64,000 nt of DNA from NCBI RefSeq assembly GCF_001641265.1, contig NW_020167536.1, forward strand, positions 124,001 to 188,000, in the 5' to 3' direction. The notes below the pieces were generated by a model. The model saw only the letters and a list, made by a program, of their open reading frames with translations, ran no database searches and had not been told where the DNA came from. Position 1 is the stretch's first letter, and each line of letters opens with the position of its first letter. Positions 39,269 through 50,472 of this stretch are shown here, piece after piece. The stretch is from Pseudogymnoascus destructans (taxonomy: Eukaryota > Ascomycota > Leotiomycetes > Thelebolales > Thelebolaceae). The position numbers and the translations under genes are program-made.

Positions 39269-41357
39269 ATGGCTGAAATCTCAATACCACTACATGCTGC
39301 AATTATTACCTTGCGTGTATACATGAACGCATCATATGGAGAGATTGAAAAGAAGCTTGGAATCTCAGCTGACTCTATTGCATATATATAGCAGGGAATA
39401 CTGAAATTCACAACCTTCTTGTCATACTGACATTCGTTGCACTCAGTTTGCTATCAAACTCAAGAGCAAACTTAGAAATCTCCTCCTCAAACCTACAAGT
39501 CACTATACATATTTTGGCTTGTCACACCAACAACAAGAGCAATACTACTCAATTATTGCTACAACCCTCTATGATTTATTACACGTCATTGCTCCTTAGT
39601 TACTGGGCCGATATGACCACATAGCATATCTCTACAACCCTCTATGATTCATTACATGACATCACTCCTTAGTTACTGGGCTAATACTACACATGACATA
39701 TCTCTATCAGTTAGAGGCCTAGGAACATGAACAATAGCTCCAAAAGCTTCTACAACCATCTATGATTCATTACACATCATCGCTCCTTAGTTACCCACAA
39801 GATTGGTTAAGTTATGACATAATCTGTCTATAGGGGTACTCTGACCTTGGACCTCCTTTCACTTCCTATAGGCTAAGGAACCTAGGAGATGGTTCTATGG
39901 GATTCTCTTATGTCGACTACAGTTACCAAGCCTGGTTAGTCATGGAAAGTCTTGGAAAATGAGAGAACTACACTCCTTTAGCATAAATAGGATTGCCCTT
40001 TCCTTAAGAAAGGGCAAGCAGACAATACAGTAAATCAACTATCACATACTTCCACGTCTTTTCCAAGCTTCCAAGCATTGATCTTGTTACTCCTTGTTTC
40101 TGAAAAGTCAGTGAGGTGTTAACCTCTGACTTATCCCTGAGTTCTCAGACTCAACATTTGTTGCAACTTGTCTGAACCACTTCACTACATCACACACCTG
40201 ATTGCTGCGTTGTGGAATAGTCTCAGCTACAACCCTTTGGCTCTTTTTCCTAAGACAGTGTGTTATCTTAGTAAAATCATCCCTTCCTTGGGTGGCTAGA
40301 TTCTCACATCTGGTGCACCCACCATTACAAACGAGTTGCAAAGAATCACTCAAGTGTTGAAATTCCACAACCTATTGTACGGAAAAACATCTGCCTCAAG
40401 CCCTACTTGGATAATATCATTCCTTCGGTACGATGGAAATTCTGCAAATGGGCATTTGAACTTGAAGCTGGATCAATTTTTATTTTCTCAGACGAATCAT
40501 ATATCAATTTCGGAGGGAATCCACATAAGAAACGACGGATAACAGTTCAACGGGGTCAAACAGCAGAGAGCATGGCAATTCAACAGAAGAAATCTTTATT
40601 TCAAGTTATGTTTTGGGGAGCAATGAGTTCAGAAACCTCTATCTTACGCCCTTCTCGTTCATGGATTCCTGAAAGTATAGAAGAGAAGCAGATACATGTG
40701 CAGAAACTACGAGAGATAAATGCATATTGGAAATCAAAAGCAGAGAATGAACTTGTTAGAGCAACAACAGTTGGAACTCTTGAGTACGGATATATGGAAA
40801 CTCTAAATGCAGATATTCGGAATGGCAAAAGCAAATGGAAAAAGGCATGAGTTGCTTCACAAGAGTTTGGAGATATAGAGACATGGAGTAGAGGACGGCA
40901 ATTAGAAGGGCAAGAAGTTTCAAAGGGCAGGATTGATTGGTTTCTATATCGAGAGATGGTTCTTATTCCTCTTCTCTTTCCCTACTTTTGAAAAGTAAAG
41001 GCTTTACTTCCTACAAAACGAGTATGGTTTGTGGATGATAATGTAAGTCTTCATTTGAAGGCTCACCGATCATTGGAAGATTATATGAAGAAGGAGGGAA
41101 TCTATAGAGTGAAATTTTGGCCTCCAAACTCTCCCAATTTGCACCCTATTGAAAATGCCTTTGATTATCTCAAGGATCAGGTTCACGGCTATACACCATT
41201 AAACGGGGGGAAGTTTGAGAGAGCTCATGCACGGGTATTTCTTGAGGAAGAATGGGGGAAAAAAATGGATGGGAAATCTACACAATTATGTGCTTCGTTT
41301 AAGGACAAGTTGGAGCGGTGTATTGCAGTCAATGGAAGGAACAACTTTCATGGGTAG
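39269..41357 (+). pseudogene. Tc1/mariner transposase, degenerate
   Basis: N-terminal HTH (MAEISIPLHAAIITL, then GEIEKKLGISADS) hits a stop about 40 codons in. After the LTR the frame resumes at LKPYLDNIIPS with FSDESYINFGG (first Asp), then two in-frame TGA codons at about 40848 and 40989, then VWFVDDNVSLH (second Asp) and WPPNSPNLHPIENAFDYLK (Glu). Roughly 60-80 residues between the HTH and catalytic domain, expected in this family, are absent. Not functional. Confidence 0.87.
39420..40329 (+). repeat. C-family LTR inside the mariner element
   Basis: About 910 bp, TGTCATACTG...CCATTACA. Flanks are CTTCT and AACGA, not a duplication. Confidence 0.88.
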
Positions 41358-41683
41358 ATCAATAGTACGAGTAGAGTATATACATGCATTTTCTCCAAGT
41401 ACTTACATGGCCCAATTATTACGCACAGACCCTGTGGAAACTTTTGGGCCGCACGAGTAGCTGGGCGATTTTTTTTTCAGGGTAAATATACGCCCCAATT
41501 TCTTCTTCCTTCCTTCTTCCTTCCTTTATACTTTTTTCCTTTACCAACCCACCCGCCTGCCTGCCTAGGCCACCCGCACCAGAACCAGAATTTGACTGAG
41601 TCAACCACGAGCTCTTTCCTCCAGTCCTTGGCCATTCAGATCCGAGCCCTTTATTCGTTCAGTATGAACCCCACATTTCTCGG

Positions 41684-42592
41684 TGTAATGGTGGGTGCAC
41701 CAGATGTGAGAATCTAGCCACCCAAGGAAGGGATGAATTTACTAAGACAACACACTGTCTTAGAAAACAGAGCCAAAGGGTCATAGCTTAGACTATTCCA
41801 CAACGCAGCAATCAGGTGTGTGATGTAGTGAAGTGGTTCAGACAAGTTGCAACAAATGTTGAGTCTGGGAACTCAGGGGTAAGTCAGAGGTTAACACCTC
41901 ACTGACTTTTCAAAAACAAGGAGTAACAAGATGAATGCTTGGAAGCTTGGAAAAGACGTGGAAGTATGTGATAGTTGATTTACTGTATTGTCTGCTTGCC
42001 CTTTCTTAAGGAAAGGGCAATCCTATTTATGCTAAAGGAATGTAGTTCTCTCATTTTCCAAGACTTTCCATGACTTACCAGGCTTGGTAACTGTAGTCGA
42101 CGTAAGAGAATCCCATAGAACCATTTCTTAGGTTCGTAGCCTATAGGAAGTAAAAGAAAGTCCAAGGTCAGAGTACCCCTATAGACAAATTATGTCATAG
42201 ACAAATTATGTCATAACTTAACCAATCTTGTGGGTAACTAAAGAGCGATGACATGTAATGAATCATAGAGGTTTGTAGGAGCTTTTAGAGCTATCGTTCA
42301 TGCTCCTAGGCCTCTAGTTGGTAGATATGTCATGTGGTAGTATGAGTGATGTCATGTAATGAATCATAGAGGGTTGTAGAGATATGCTATGTGGTAATAT
42401 CGGCCCAGTAACTAAGGAGCGATGACGTGTAATGAATCATAGATGGTTGTAGCAATCGTTGAGTAGTATTGCTCTTGTTGTTGGTGTGATAAGCCAAAAT
42501 ATGTATAGTGACTTGTAGGTTTTGAGGAGGAGATTTCCAAGTTTGCTCTTGAGTTTGATAGCAAACTGAGTGCAACGAATGTCAGTATGACA
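41684..42592 (-). repeat. C-family LTR cutting a transposase gene
   Basis: About 909 bp in the opposite direction to 39420-40329. Flanks CTCGG and AGGAA do not match. It carries two copies of the 16-bp TATGACATAATTTGTC-type unit (reverse strand, about 42181-42215). The adjoining stretch 41460-41683 is pyrimidine-rich and non-coding. Confidence 0.88.
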
Positions 42593-43750
42593 AGGAAGAG
42601 GGATTGACATTGAAATAAGTGTTGATTTTCGAAAGCAGTTGTAGATTGTTGTGTTTGTAACCAAGTTGTTCCAGCTTCGTACAATCCATCGAATAGCTAA
42701 GTGTAGATTCATTGTATCCATAGGATTTTGATTGTTGTCAAAGGCTTCAAGCATATATGAAAGCCATTGTCGTCGATAATAAGCTTTGAAAGATTGAATG
42801 ATACCTTGATCAAGAGGCTGATATCGACTGGTACTGTTAGCTGGTAGCCAACAAATATGAATATTTGAAGGAGGGGGGTAAAGCTCAAGAGCAACAGCAT
42901 GTGCTGTAAAGTTATCCATTGTAAAGAGAACTTTTCGAGTGCCAATATGTCGATAGAACGCCTCAAGCCATTCGCCCATAATAGTTGTATTCATCCAAGC
43001 CTTCTTATTCCATCTCCATATACCACCCATTGTTGAAATGCTAAGATTTCGTAAAGCTCGTGGTGTTTTTGCCTTTCCAATGATCCAGACTGGAAGTCTA
43101 TCTGTTCCAGAAGCGTTGACACAAAATACAAGACTGATCCGAGTCTTATCCTTCTTTAATCCAGCCTGAGATTGAGTAGCAAGTCCTCGAGATGGCATCA
43201 TCTTCCAAAAGAGTCCTGATTCATCCATATTATAGATATTTTCCTCTGAGTATTCCCCTGCAATTGTTCGTAATGCCTTCATTCCATCTTCTGCAGACTC
43301 TGGAACTGAGCCTGCTTCTCCGTGTTGAATTCGTACTTTGATATTATGTCGTTCTTTAAATCGTCGAAGCCAGCCTACACTGAAGTCTGGGCAGACTGTG
43401 CTGTCGTTATGTGGAAGGCGTTCCCAGATTTGTCGCGCCTTTTGTTGAAGTAGATCACCAGTTGTAAACCCTCCATTCGACTCAATTCGAAGTTGCCAAG
43501 TAAGAAGAAGCTTTTCGACTTCAGGCCAGTTTCCAGTTCGTAATCGTGCTCTGTTGGTATTAGGAGCTTCGTCAAGGCTGTCAAAGTGATGGCTGAGAGA
43601 CTCAGAGACTGTCGACTGGCTAAGTTTGTGGTTATATTGCTGGAGGAACCATTCGATACACTGCTTTTGAGTTGGCTTTTGATGTTGTTTCCGAGCCCAG
43701 GCACGAAGGGCACGGCGTTGTTCGAGTAGAATAGGCTGCTTTCGAGGCAT
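42593..43750 (-). pseudogene. Pogo/Tigger-type transposase, C-terminus lost to the LTR
   Basis: ATG at 43750 (MPRKQPILLEQRRALR). An N-terminal psq-type HTH (QCIEWFLQQYNHKLSQSTVSE) and a CENP-B-type HTH (FSVGWLRRFKERHNI) precede the DDE_1 domain: YNMDESGLFWKM (first Asp), LFTMDNFTAHA (second Asp) and LPANSTSRYQPLDQGIIQSFK (third, Asp). The frame is otherwise open for about 385 residues but runs into LTR sequence after SMSIPLP, so the natural C-terminus is gone. No stops are present upstream of the LTR, so the damage is recent. TIRs were not found. Confidence 0.85.
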
Positions 43751-44357
43751 TCTGAAGGTCAAGAAACACACATTGGTTGATGGATAATACGATAATTGGA
43801 GGCAGAATGACGATTATCTTGAATATCGGACAATATATGGTGTTTTGATTCGGTGCGAGAAAATATATCGCACAATTGAATATATCTGCTAACCGAACAT
43901 CGTCTTAGCGGCATTTGACTGTACGTACTTTTGATAAATGGGGGATAGCGCTGATAGCGCACCCTCAGGGGTTTTACATTAGTGGAAATTACAAATCCAC
44001 TTTACGTAGTGATCTAACCAAATAGCGTAGTGTAATTGCTACTGTAAAGGGCTGCTAAATACGCCTAATACACCGTCGGTATTAGAGCGGCGATTGTAGC
44101 GTCGCTCCAGTGCGATGGTCGCGCCGGCCAGTACGGTAGCAATACGGTATGGCCACCGTACTGGATTTGGCCTGTGCGCTGGTATCTATTTCCTACCTTT
44201 CTGTACCTTGAGACACGGAGATTGAGCTCGTTCTATGGGATGTTATTCCCGTTATCACTTTCTGGGCAAAGCAAGAACCCTTGGGAATATACGCATAATC
44301 TAGCAACCCCAAACGAAGTTCACAATGTCCTTACTTGCAAACTCCTAGCGAAGACTT
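43751..44357. other. Non-coding stretch beside the transposase
   Basis: AT-rich leader of the transposase, then a GC-rich segment (44060-44165) rich in CGGTA/TACCG words. No gene, TIR or RNA recognised. Confidence 0.5.
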
Positions 44358-45220
44358 ATGTCAACGATTTGGACTGATAGTAACGGAGGAGAGTCTGCAA
44401 CTACATCCGACCTACTTCGCCTTCCACTAGAAATAATCATCTCGGTAGCAAGCATGCTTCCTACACAATCTGGTGCATGCCTTGCTCTATGTTGCCGCCA
44501 GCTGAGCCACATACTCGGGCCCAAGTCCTGGAAATCATTACGGCGTGCGCCGTATGCTGATCGGTTGCACTTTCTGTCGACCATAGCAAAGGGTCTTCCT
44601 CTATTCCTTCCATGTCACAACTGTCTCCGACTTCATCATATTAGTGCAATTAAATGGCCCCGGGACATCTCGTACTCTCGGAGCCTTCCTTTGGGGTCGT
44701 GGACTGCATATCGCCATCTATATAATTCTCTCTACGAGATCAATTATCCCCAAATCCAGCTAGCGATGAAGCAACATCGTAGCGGTATTGATATTAAGTT
44801 CCCCCTCGAGGCTTTCCAGTACCTGGAGGTTGGACACGACTACGAGTCCCCGTGGAAAGTCGTTCTTTATTTAGCCAACGCCCAGGTAGTCCCCGAGGAG
44901 TTTCTGATGCGCTTTCAGACCTGGACACTGGTTCCTGGAACCGAAGCGACACGTTTGTCGAAGATCTTGAACGGGATAACTTGGTGTATAATACTTGTGT
45001 CCACGACCGAATAGCAGCATATCGACATGAAGGCATAATAACGAAACTTATATCCCGAGTTGGCCAGCTAGAGGTCGGGGAGAAATGTCAACCCCGCACA
45101 TTCTACCGGTATCGGTACTGCTATATAGAATACAAGGTCGGTGCAAGCTATAAAATTACGACACTTGCCTCCCCCATTACAAATATTTGCGTCCCGAGTG
45201 GTGATTGTGGGAATGAATGA
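44358..45220 (+). pseudogene. F-box-like gene with a frameshift
   Basis: The first frame from ATG at 44358 carries an F-box-like segment (LLRLPLEIIISVASMLPTQ, LALCCRQLSHILGPKSW), the start of many ascomycete F-box proteins that recruit targets to SCF ubiquitin ligases, and a CHNCLRLHH motif. Near 44850 the matching continuation moves to another frame (VESRSLFSQRPGSPRG, NTCVHDRIAAYRH, YCYIEY). No intron explains the change, so I read a frameshift mutation. It lies next to a transposon block. Confidence 0.6.
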
Positions 45221-45442
45221 TTATAAGAGCTTTCCCCCTAGATTAACTAGGCGAAAATAAGAAACCAGCAGCTATAGTATGCTGCCCAGCATTATCAATA
45301 CAGGTATCTATTACCACCTCCACCCTATGTACACGCCCTGGCGTTCCAGAGATACCATCCACCAAGGGTATCATTGCATCTCTCCCTCCCGGCTCCATAT
45401 CACTGTCCTAGAGCTATTCGTCCTCCCACCACCCCCTACTCG

Positions 45443-46177
45443 CTACTCATCGTCCAAAATCCGACTCGCCAGCGGCCCAAAGAACGGGACCTCGCACCGA
45501 TCAAGCGTATCCGCTACATCACCGTCAGCACTTCCCACCCACGCCAATTCCACACCAGAAAGAGTACTCACCATCGTTATAGGCCCTTAGCGTCAAATAC
45601 CCAATCATCCCCACATCCCCCACCAACAACACCCAGCTCAAAAAACTCGACCACGCAAACACCAGATGCACCACAAACATCGCACTAAACAGCAGCGCCG
45701 ACTGCCACGCATGGAACCTACACAAACACATCACCATCAGCCCCATCCCCTCCCACTCACACAGCAGCCACCACAAACTCACCTCACATAATCACTCTTC
45801 CACTCCACCAACAACAACCCCACCGCCCCCGCCGGCGGCAACGCCAAATAAGCTAAACACGCCTCGTAATCCAGCCGCAGCGGCAGACTCGTATCGTAAT
45901 CATGCAGCGCCTCGCGCCCGCGCCCACCCATCTCCACATCCCGCGTGTTCGTGAACCCACCACCCTGCTGCGGCGGTGGACTACCTGATTGCGCGGCCCA
46001 TGGGTTCGCGTGTGGGGCTTGGAAGGGGGGGGAGGCGGAGGTGGAGCGCCGGTCGGTGGGGGGTGGTGAGAGCGTGCGCGTTGCGTCGGGGGAGGTGTCT
46101 TGTGCCCATTAGTTTCGCTCGGTTTTATTTACTCTGTGCCGCGGGGAGGGCAAACCTTGGTACGGTGCGAAATCCAT
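45443..46177 (-). CDS. Small multi-pass membrane protein, conserved in fungi
   Basis: Four exons: 46177-46156, 46098-45783, 45717-45572 and 45513-45443 (184 aa). Start MDFAPYQDTSPD and end RILDDE. A Pro/Ser/Gly-rich N-terminal half precedes three or four hydrophobic segments: CLAYLALPPAGAVGLLL, FHAWQSALLFSAMFVVHLV, FLSWVLLVGDVGMIGYLTL. The RFHAWQS and WSSFLSW motifs recall the UPF0132/DUF4870-like small membrane family (from memory). Biochemical role unknown. No single exon exceeds 106 codons, so simple ORF scans miss it. The third intron (45514-45571, GTGAGT...TAG) restores the ADTLDR frame. Confidence 0.8.
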
Positions 46178-47193
46178 ATTGGCGACGACGACGAACTCAG
46201 CAGCAGTGCAGCAGTAGCCCTGTTGAAAGGGGAGCGTGGTGGGAGACTTGAGCGTGGGGTTTGGGTTGTTCGTGGGTGGTGGTCGCGATATACTTTTGAC
46301 AGTTCGTGCTAGCTACGCGGGTTGCGCGGCCATGGGGCGTGAGGTGCGGGGCAAACAGAGCAAACAGGGGGATGTGGATGATGGGGGTGGGTAGTGAGTG
46401 GCACGTGCACGATGGGGGGAGTTGGTGGTGGGTGCTATGGGTAAATGGAGATCGGGGGGGTGAATAACCGGGTGCTAGGCATGAGGACAGACTGTGCATG
46501 AACGCTGGAAGGGGGGGTTTTCATATGTTTATGATGAAATGGAGAAGCATAGATATAAATCAGGGGAAGGGAGCAAGAGCATATCTACAGTGGCATTCAT
46601 GGGGTCTGGCTAGGAATAACTTCACCTCAAAAGCAAAAACTGGTTGGTCCCCGTGTTCAAAGCGCTCAATTGCCGTATCATCGGAACGGCTACTCATACT
46701 GTATATGGTATGGAATTTGGAATACACATCCACCATCCCCATCCTCGTCTCCTTTTCATCACTCCCTTCCCATCCCGCTCGCTCCTTTCTGAAAAAAACG
46801 CTCAAAAGACAACACGCCCCCTCCTCCATTCACAACCCCCCCCCCCTTCAACGCAACGCATCCCTCAATCCCTCTTCCCATCCTGTAGAAAGGTCTCCAA
46901 AAAAAATGACAAAAAATAAACGTAAAAGTAAAATAGACAAAATCGAAATCGAGTAAACAAAGCCCGCCAGCCTCCTGCCTCCCCCTCCCAAACCACCTAA
47001 GCTCCTTGCTAGAGTTCGGGGAGGGAGGGGGTGATTGAGGAGGCTGGGCTGGGGGGAATCAGTTTCCGTATATGCACCGCGCTCATGTTGTCCTGCCCTA
47101 AAATCGCCGTATGTCGTGTCTGTGTGTGTGTGTTCACCCTGTCCGTGTCGCCCTACTCCGTGTGTCCCTGCCAGGGGCCCTGTGCCAGCCAGC
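46178..47193. other. Intergenic, 1 kb
   Basis: Upstream region of the membrane-protein gene and 3' region of GID4. Purine-rich on one side, poly-C tracts at about 46846-46856. No gene seen. Confidence 0.55.
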
Positions 47194-48310
47194 TCACCTG
47201 AATTCAATTGCGCCGTAGGTCCCGCGGTCGGGGACGTGCTTGAGCTCGAGCTGTTGGAATCTAGGGAGTGTTAGTCAAGACCTATGCTGGCGGTGAAGGG
47301 AATACGCACTTCTCGCTCTTCGCATGGAAGTAAATCCCGCTCACGCTCCCGCTCCGCTGGTTAAAGCAAATATAATAGAACCCCTCGAAACTCGCCCCCG
47401 TGATCGTGCGTACCCGGTGGTCCGGGACGAGGAAGTGCTCTTTCCAGCGCATAAAGATGTTCTCTCGCTGCGCCAGGTTGGGGATGTGAAGGTTCCCCCG
47501 CCGCGCTGCCTTGCTGAAGGGCCGGAACGCCTGGAACTTCGACCAGTGCTCCAGGTCCACCTTGTCCGTCGAGCCCCAGTCGTCGTGCTTGGTGAGGAAG
47601 GAGTACTTTGTCCCGATGATCTCGCCCTCAAAGTACGTCGTCAGGGTTGGGTGGTCCTCAGTCAGGCCTGGCCGCGGGTTGGGTTAGCATCTATCTTGTA
47701 TGTAGTTCGAAACGTTGGTTGGGGGGTCGTACCTTGTATGCGCAGGTATCCGCATAGCGACGACTCTCTCATATCGACATGTTTAATCTCAACCTGCACC
47801 TCATAAACCTGTCTCTCCGAATGCTGCGTGCCGCGAAACTGGCTTCCCGACCGCAAAAACGACGACGGCGACGACGGCTTCAACTGTATCCACCCACTCG
47901 TCAGCACATGCCTCCCAAAAACACCCCCGATTACATCACCAAGCACTCACCCGGACATTCGAGAACTCATAGCTCATCGACGGCGAACTCCCTGCATAAC
48001 TTCTCCTCAGCACCGGCGCCTCCCTCTCCTTCTCCTCCCCCTTCTCCTCCACACTAACAGGCGACAACATCTCCACACTCCCTCGCTGCCCCCCCTCAAC
48101 CCTCTTCATCATCTGCTGTCCATCCGGCGGCGGCGTCGGCGTCGGCGTCGGCGTAGCACTCTGACTCCCACTCACGGCCTCTGACTCGTCGCCTTCTACC
48201 GCCGCCACCCAAGCCTCCCCGCGCTCCTCCTCTGGCGGACACGACGCGTGCAGCCTCATCGCCTCCTCCGCCGCCGCCGCGTCCGCTCGCACTGATGGCG
48301 TGCCTGGCAT
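47194..48310 (-). CDS. GID4: GID ubiquitin-ligase substrate receptor GID4 (VID24)
   Basis: Four exons: 48310-47951, 47883-47733, 47667-47310 and 47260-47194 (311 aa). GID4 is the receptor of the GID/CTLH E3 ligase that binds N-terminal proline and sends gluconeogenic enzymes for destruction. Seen: the barrel start SGSQFRGTQHSERQVYEVQV, GYLRIQGLTEDHPTLTTYF, FLTKHDDWGSTDKVDLEHW, FMRWKEHFLVPDH, GASFEGFYYICFNQ and IYFHAKSEKFQQLELKHV, ending GAIEFR. The N-terminal 110 residues are low-complexity (Ser, Pro, Glu). I chose ATG at 48310 (MPGTPSV); the frame is open further upstream but without ATG. Confidence 0.92.
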
Positions 48311-49096
48311 ATCGATATCGGAATCGCTCGCTCGAGCGATCGTGGCGCCCACGGCCGAGTCCGCTGGTCCCGTCAGACGGTGTGGAGCCGCTTGGGTTGC
48401 GGGATATCCTAGGTTGGTTGGGTAGTGTACTGTGCAATCGCTGTTTGGTTGGTGAAGGAGGCGGGGAGGTTTAATCTGACGGTGCCGGGGCGGCGAAATG
48501 CATCGCTCGGTGAAGGGGTGTATGGGATTGTTGCGGGATGTAAATGTCGTCGATGGATGGAGAGTGTGTGTTGTTTATAAGGCGGGTTTCGTGGGGTTTT
48601 TGGTGGCGGGAGTGGATGGATGCGATTTGCGATTGTCGATTCTATGACCCCCATCGGGTGCCAAGGCTGGCCTGGCTTGCCAGTGGTTAGAGGGCCCCAC
48701 GAACGGCATTTTTTTAGAGCGATGGCGAAAAATTATGGCAGATACAGAGTCAAAATGGGATATATAATATATAGATAATTGAGTATGCAAATGTCACATA
48801 TAGATGAACATTAAAGAACGACAAAAGACGTCAAGGTGTCAAAGTGTCGGGGTGAAAGTGCTAGAAAAGAAATATTCCTCCATGCGATGCAAATATCTAA
48901 TCTACATTCGATCATGCTTGTCATGCTTGGTCTGCTTGCTCGGTCCCTGTGGTCCTTGTACAGCCTCAAAACGCAAGATTTTTCTGTAATTCCCCTGATC
49001 AACCTTCAATGGTATCGAGAACACGATATAAAACGCCCCGTTTCTCCTAGCAAAATGCGCAAATGCCACACAACGCCCCCTTGTGCTTCCCACTGC
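48311..49096. other. Intergenic between GID4 and MAGO
   Basis: GID4 promoter and MAGO 3' region. No gene or repeat recognised. Confidence 0.55.
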
Positions 49097-49883
49097 TCAT
49101 ATCGGCTTGATCTTGAAGTGAAGGCCTATCAGCGAGAAGACCAGTGCCTTGAGGTCCTGCACGAGATAGTAGAAAACGCGGAGGCCTTCTGGATCGGCGG
49201 AGTCGCTGACGTCGACGAGGGATCCGATTTTGGCTGTCTAGATTGCGCAAATGTTGTCAGTATCGCAGCACATTGTGACGCATGGTGCAGCAGGTATAGC
49301 TTACCTCAAACGAGATGTGGTCATTCCCCAGTCTAATCTCCAGCTCTTGTCGCCCATCCTTGTTCTTCTGCGGCCACTTGCCATCGTCTTCCCTGTGTCA
49401 TCGTCAGCACACGTGTGTTGTATTGTATTGTAACCAGTCACCCTCTGCTTGACATACTTCAGGATCTCGCTGGTCTTGATGATGCGCTTGATCTCGTCAA
49501 TCATCGTCGAGCTGACGCACACTACACGCATCCTGATTAGCTATACACCCAACCAGCAGGGGCAATCGGCCAGACGCACTCTCTTTCCGGATCAGGGAGT
49601 CATTGCGGTAGTTTGAGTTGTTCGCATATCGCGCCGATGCGCTCCTTCCATCGCCTAGCACGCGGAAGTCAAACTCTAGAGGAAGGTACAGTCAGTGGAT
49701 GCGCAGCGGGAGAAGGGCGGGCGTGAGAGGAAGGTACCTAGGAATTCGTGACCGTGTCGACCTTGGTGTCCTGAGCTGCGGCGAGTTAGAGAGAGCGGCG
49801 GGGTGAATGGTGTCAACGGAGAGCAAGACATACTAGTAGCGGACATAGAAGGGATCGGAGTTTGCAGCACCGGTGGCAGCCAT
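49097..49883 (-). CDS. mago: Exon-junction complex protein Mago nashi (MAGOH)
   Basis: Six exons: 49883-49834, 49775-49738, 49675-49580, 49521-49458, 49392-49305 and 49237-49097 (158 aa, slightly longer than the usual 146). Binds Y14 in the exon-junction complex, which marks spliced mRNA. Seen: FYVRYYSGHQGRHGHEFLEFDFR, ARYANNSNYRNDSLIRKE, MIDEIKRIIKTSEIL, GRQELEIRLGNDHISFETAKIGSL, DPEGLRVFYYLVQDLK and the invariant end HFKIKPI. Exons of 38-141 bp make this the most intron-dense gene of the window. It is divergent from SEC26. Confidence 0.95.
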
Positions 49884-50472
49884 CTTGACTCTGCGTCTAT
49901 AAGATTGTACCTATAAACAATTGATTGAGCTAGAGAGTGAGGTTGAGGTTGAGGTTGACGCTGTAGAAGAGTAGAGCGTAGATATATATTAATTGTAGAA
50001 GGTCGAATTATTGTCTCAGCCCTGTCAAGCTTTGGCGACTGAGACCACCCAAAAGCCAAAAATGACGGATTTTGGCGGGGCAGAACCACCCACCACCCCC
50101 AAACCGCCAAACCGCCGCTTTCACGTGACTCGAGCGAACACATCGCTTAATTCACGGAATCTCCAACGTGGTTCTAAGGGGATAGAGCCGCAATCAGAGA
50201 GCTTGTGGTTGATTGTTTGTTGATTGTTTGTTGATTCTTTGTTGATAAGCCTCACAATATTGATACCCTTGGGGACTCCGACTCTACAATCTTTTACTAC
50301 ACTTCCTGTTGACGCCGATCCCTCCGTCGACAACCCTCCGCAAACCGACGACGACGACGGACGGCCTCTGCCCGCGCATCGCTGAAGCTAGGGAAACACG
50401 CAAGACCTTGACCGACAAGGAGCAAGCCACAGCCCACAGGTCCGCCCGATTCGGGGAGCAAACCCACACACA
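49884..50472. promoter_or_regulatory. Divergent promoter region of MAGO and SEC26
   Basis: 589 bp between start codons. CACGTGAC (50122-50129) resembles the site upstream of RPT4 and in the element B LTR. TTGATTGTTTG repeats at 50211-50240. No ORF of note. Confidence 0.45.

Larger units (their letters stand above)
39142..41457 (+). mobile_element. Tc1/mariner-like element interrupted by a solo LTR
   Basis: TIRs of about 34 bases (CTCGTGCGGCCC...CAGGGTCTGTGC) at 39142 and ending at 41457, each flanked by TA (39140-39141 and 41458-41459). The transposase is on the plus strand and degenerate. A C-family LTR sits at 39420-40329 without a target duplication, and transposase sequence is missing at that point. 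Confidence 0.88.

Noticed and set aside
39415..42597. Exchanged target duplications between the two inverted C LTRs, as expected from a simple inversion
   Set aside because: The four flanking pentamers (CTTCT, AACGA, CTCGG, AGGAA) do not match in any pairing or orientation.
46498..46956. 152-codon plus-strand frame
   Set aside because: Low-complexity Lys/Pro/Ser tail, poly-C tract, no domain; it lies in the 3' region of GID4.
48311..49096. Possible tRNA gene in the gap between GID4 and MAGO
   Set aside because: No A-box/B-box pair or GGTTCGANTCC-type element was found here. I saw none elsewhere in the window either, though I could not run tRNAscan.
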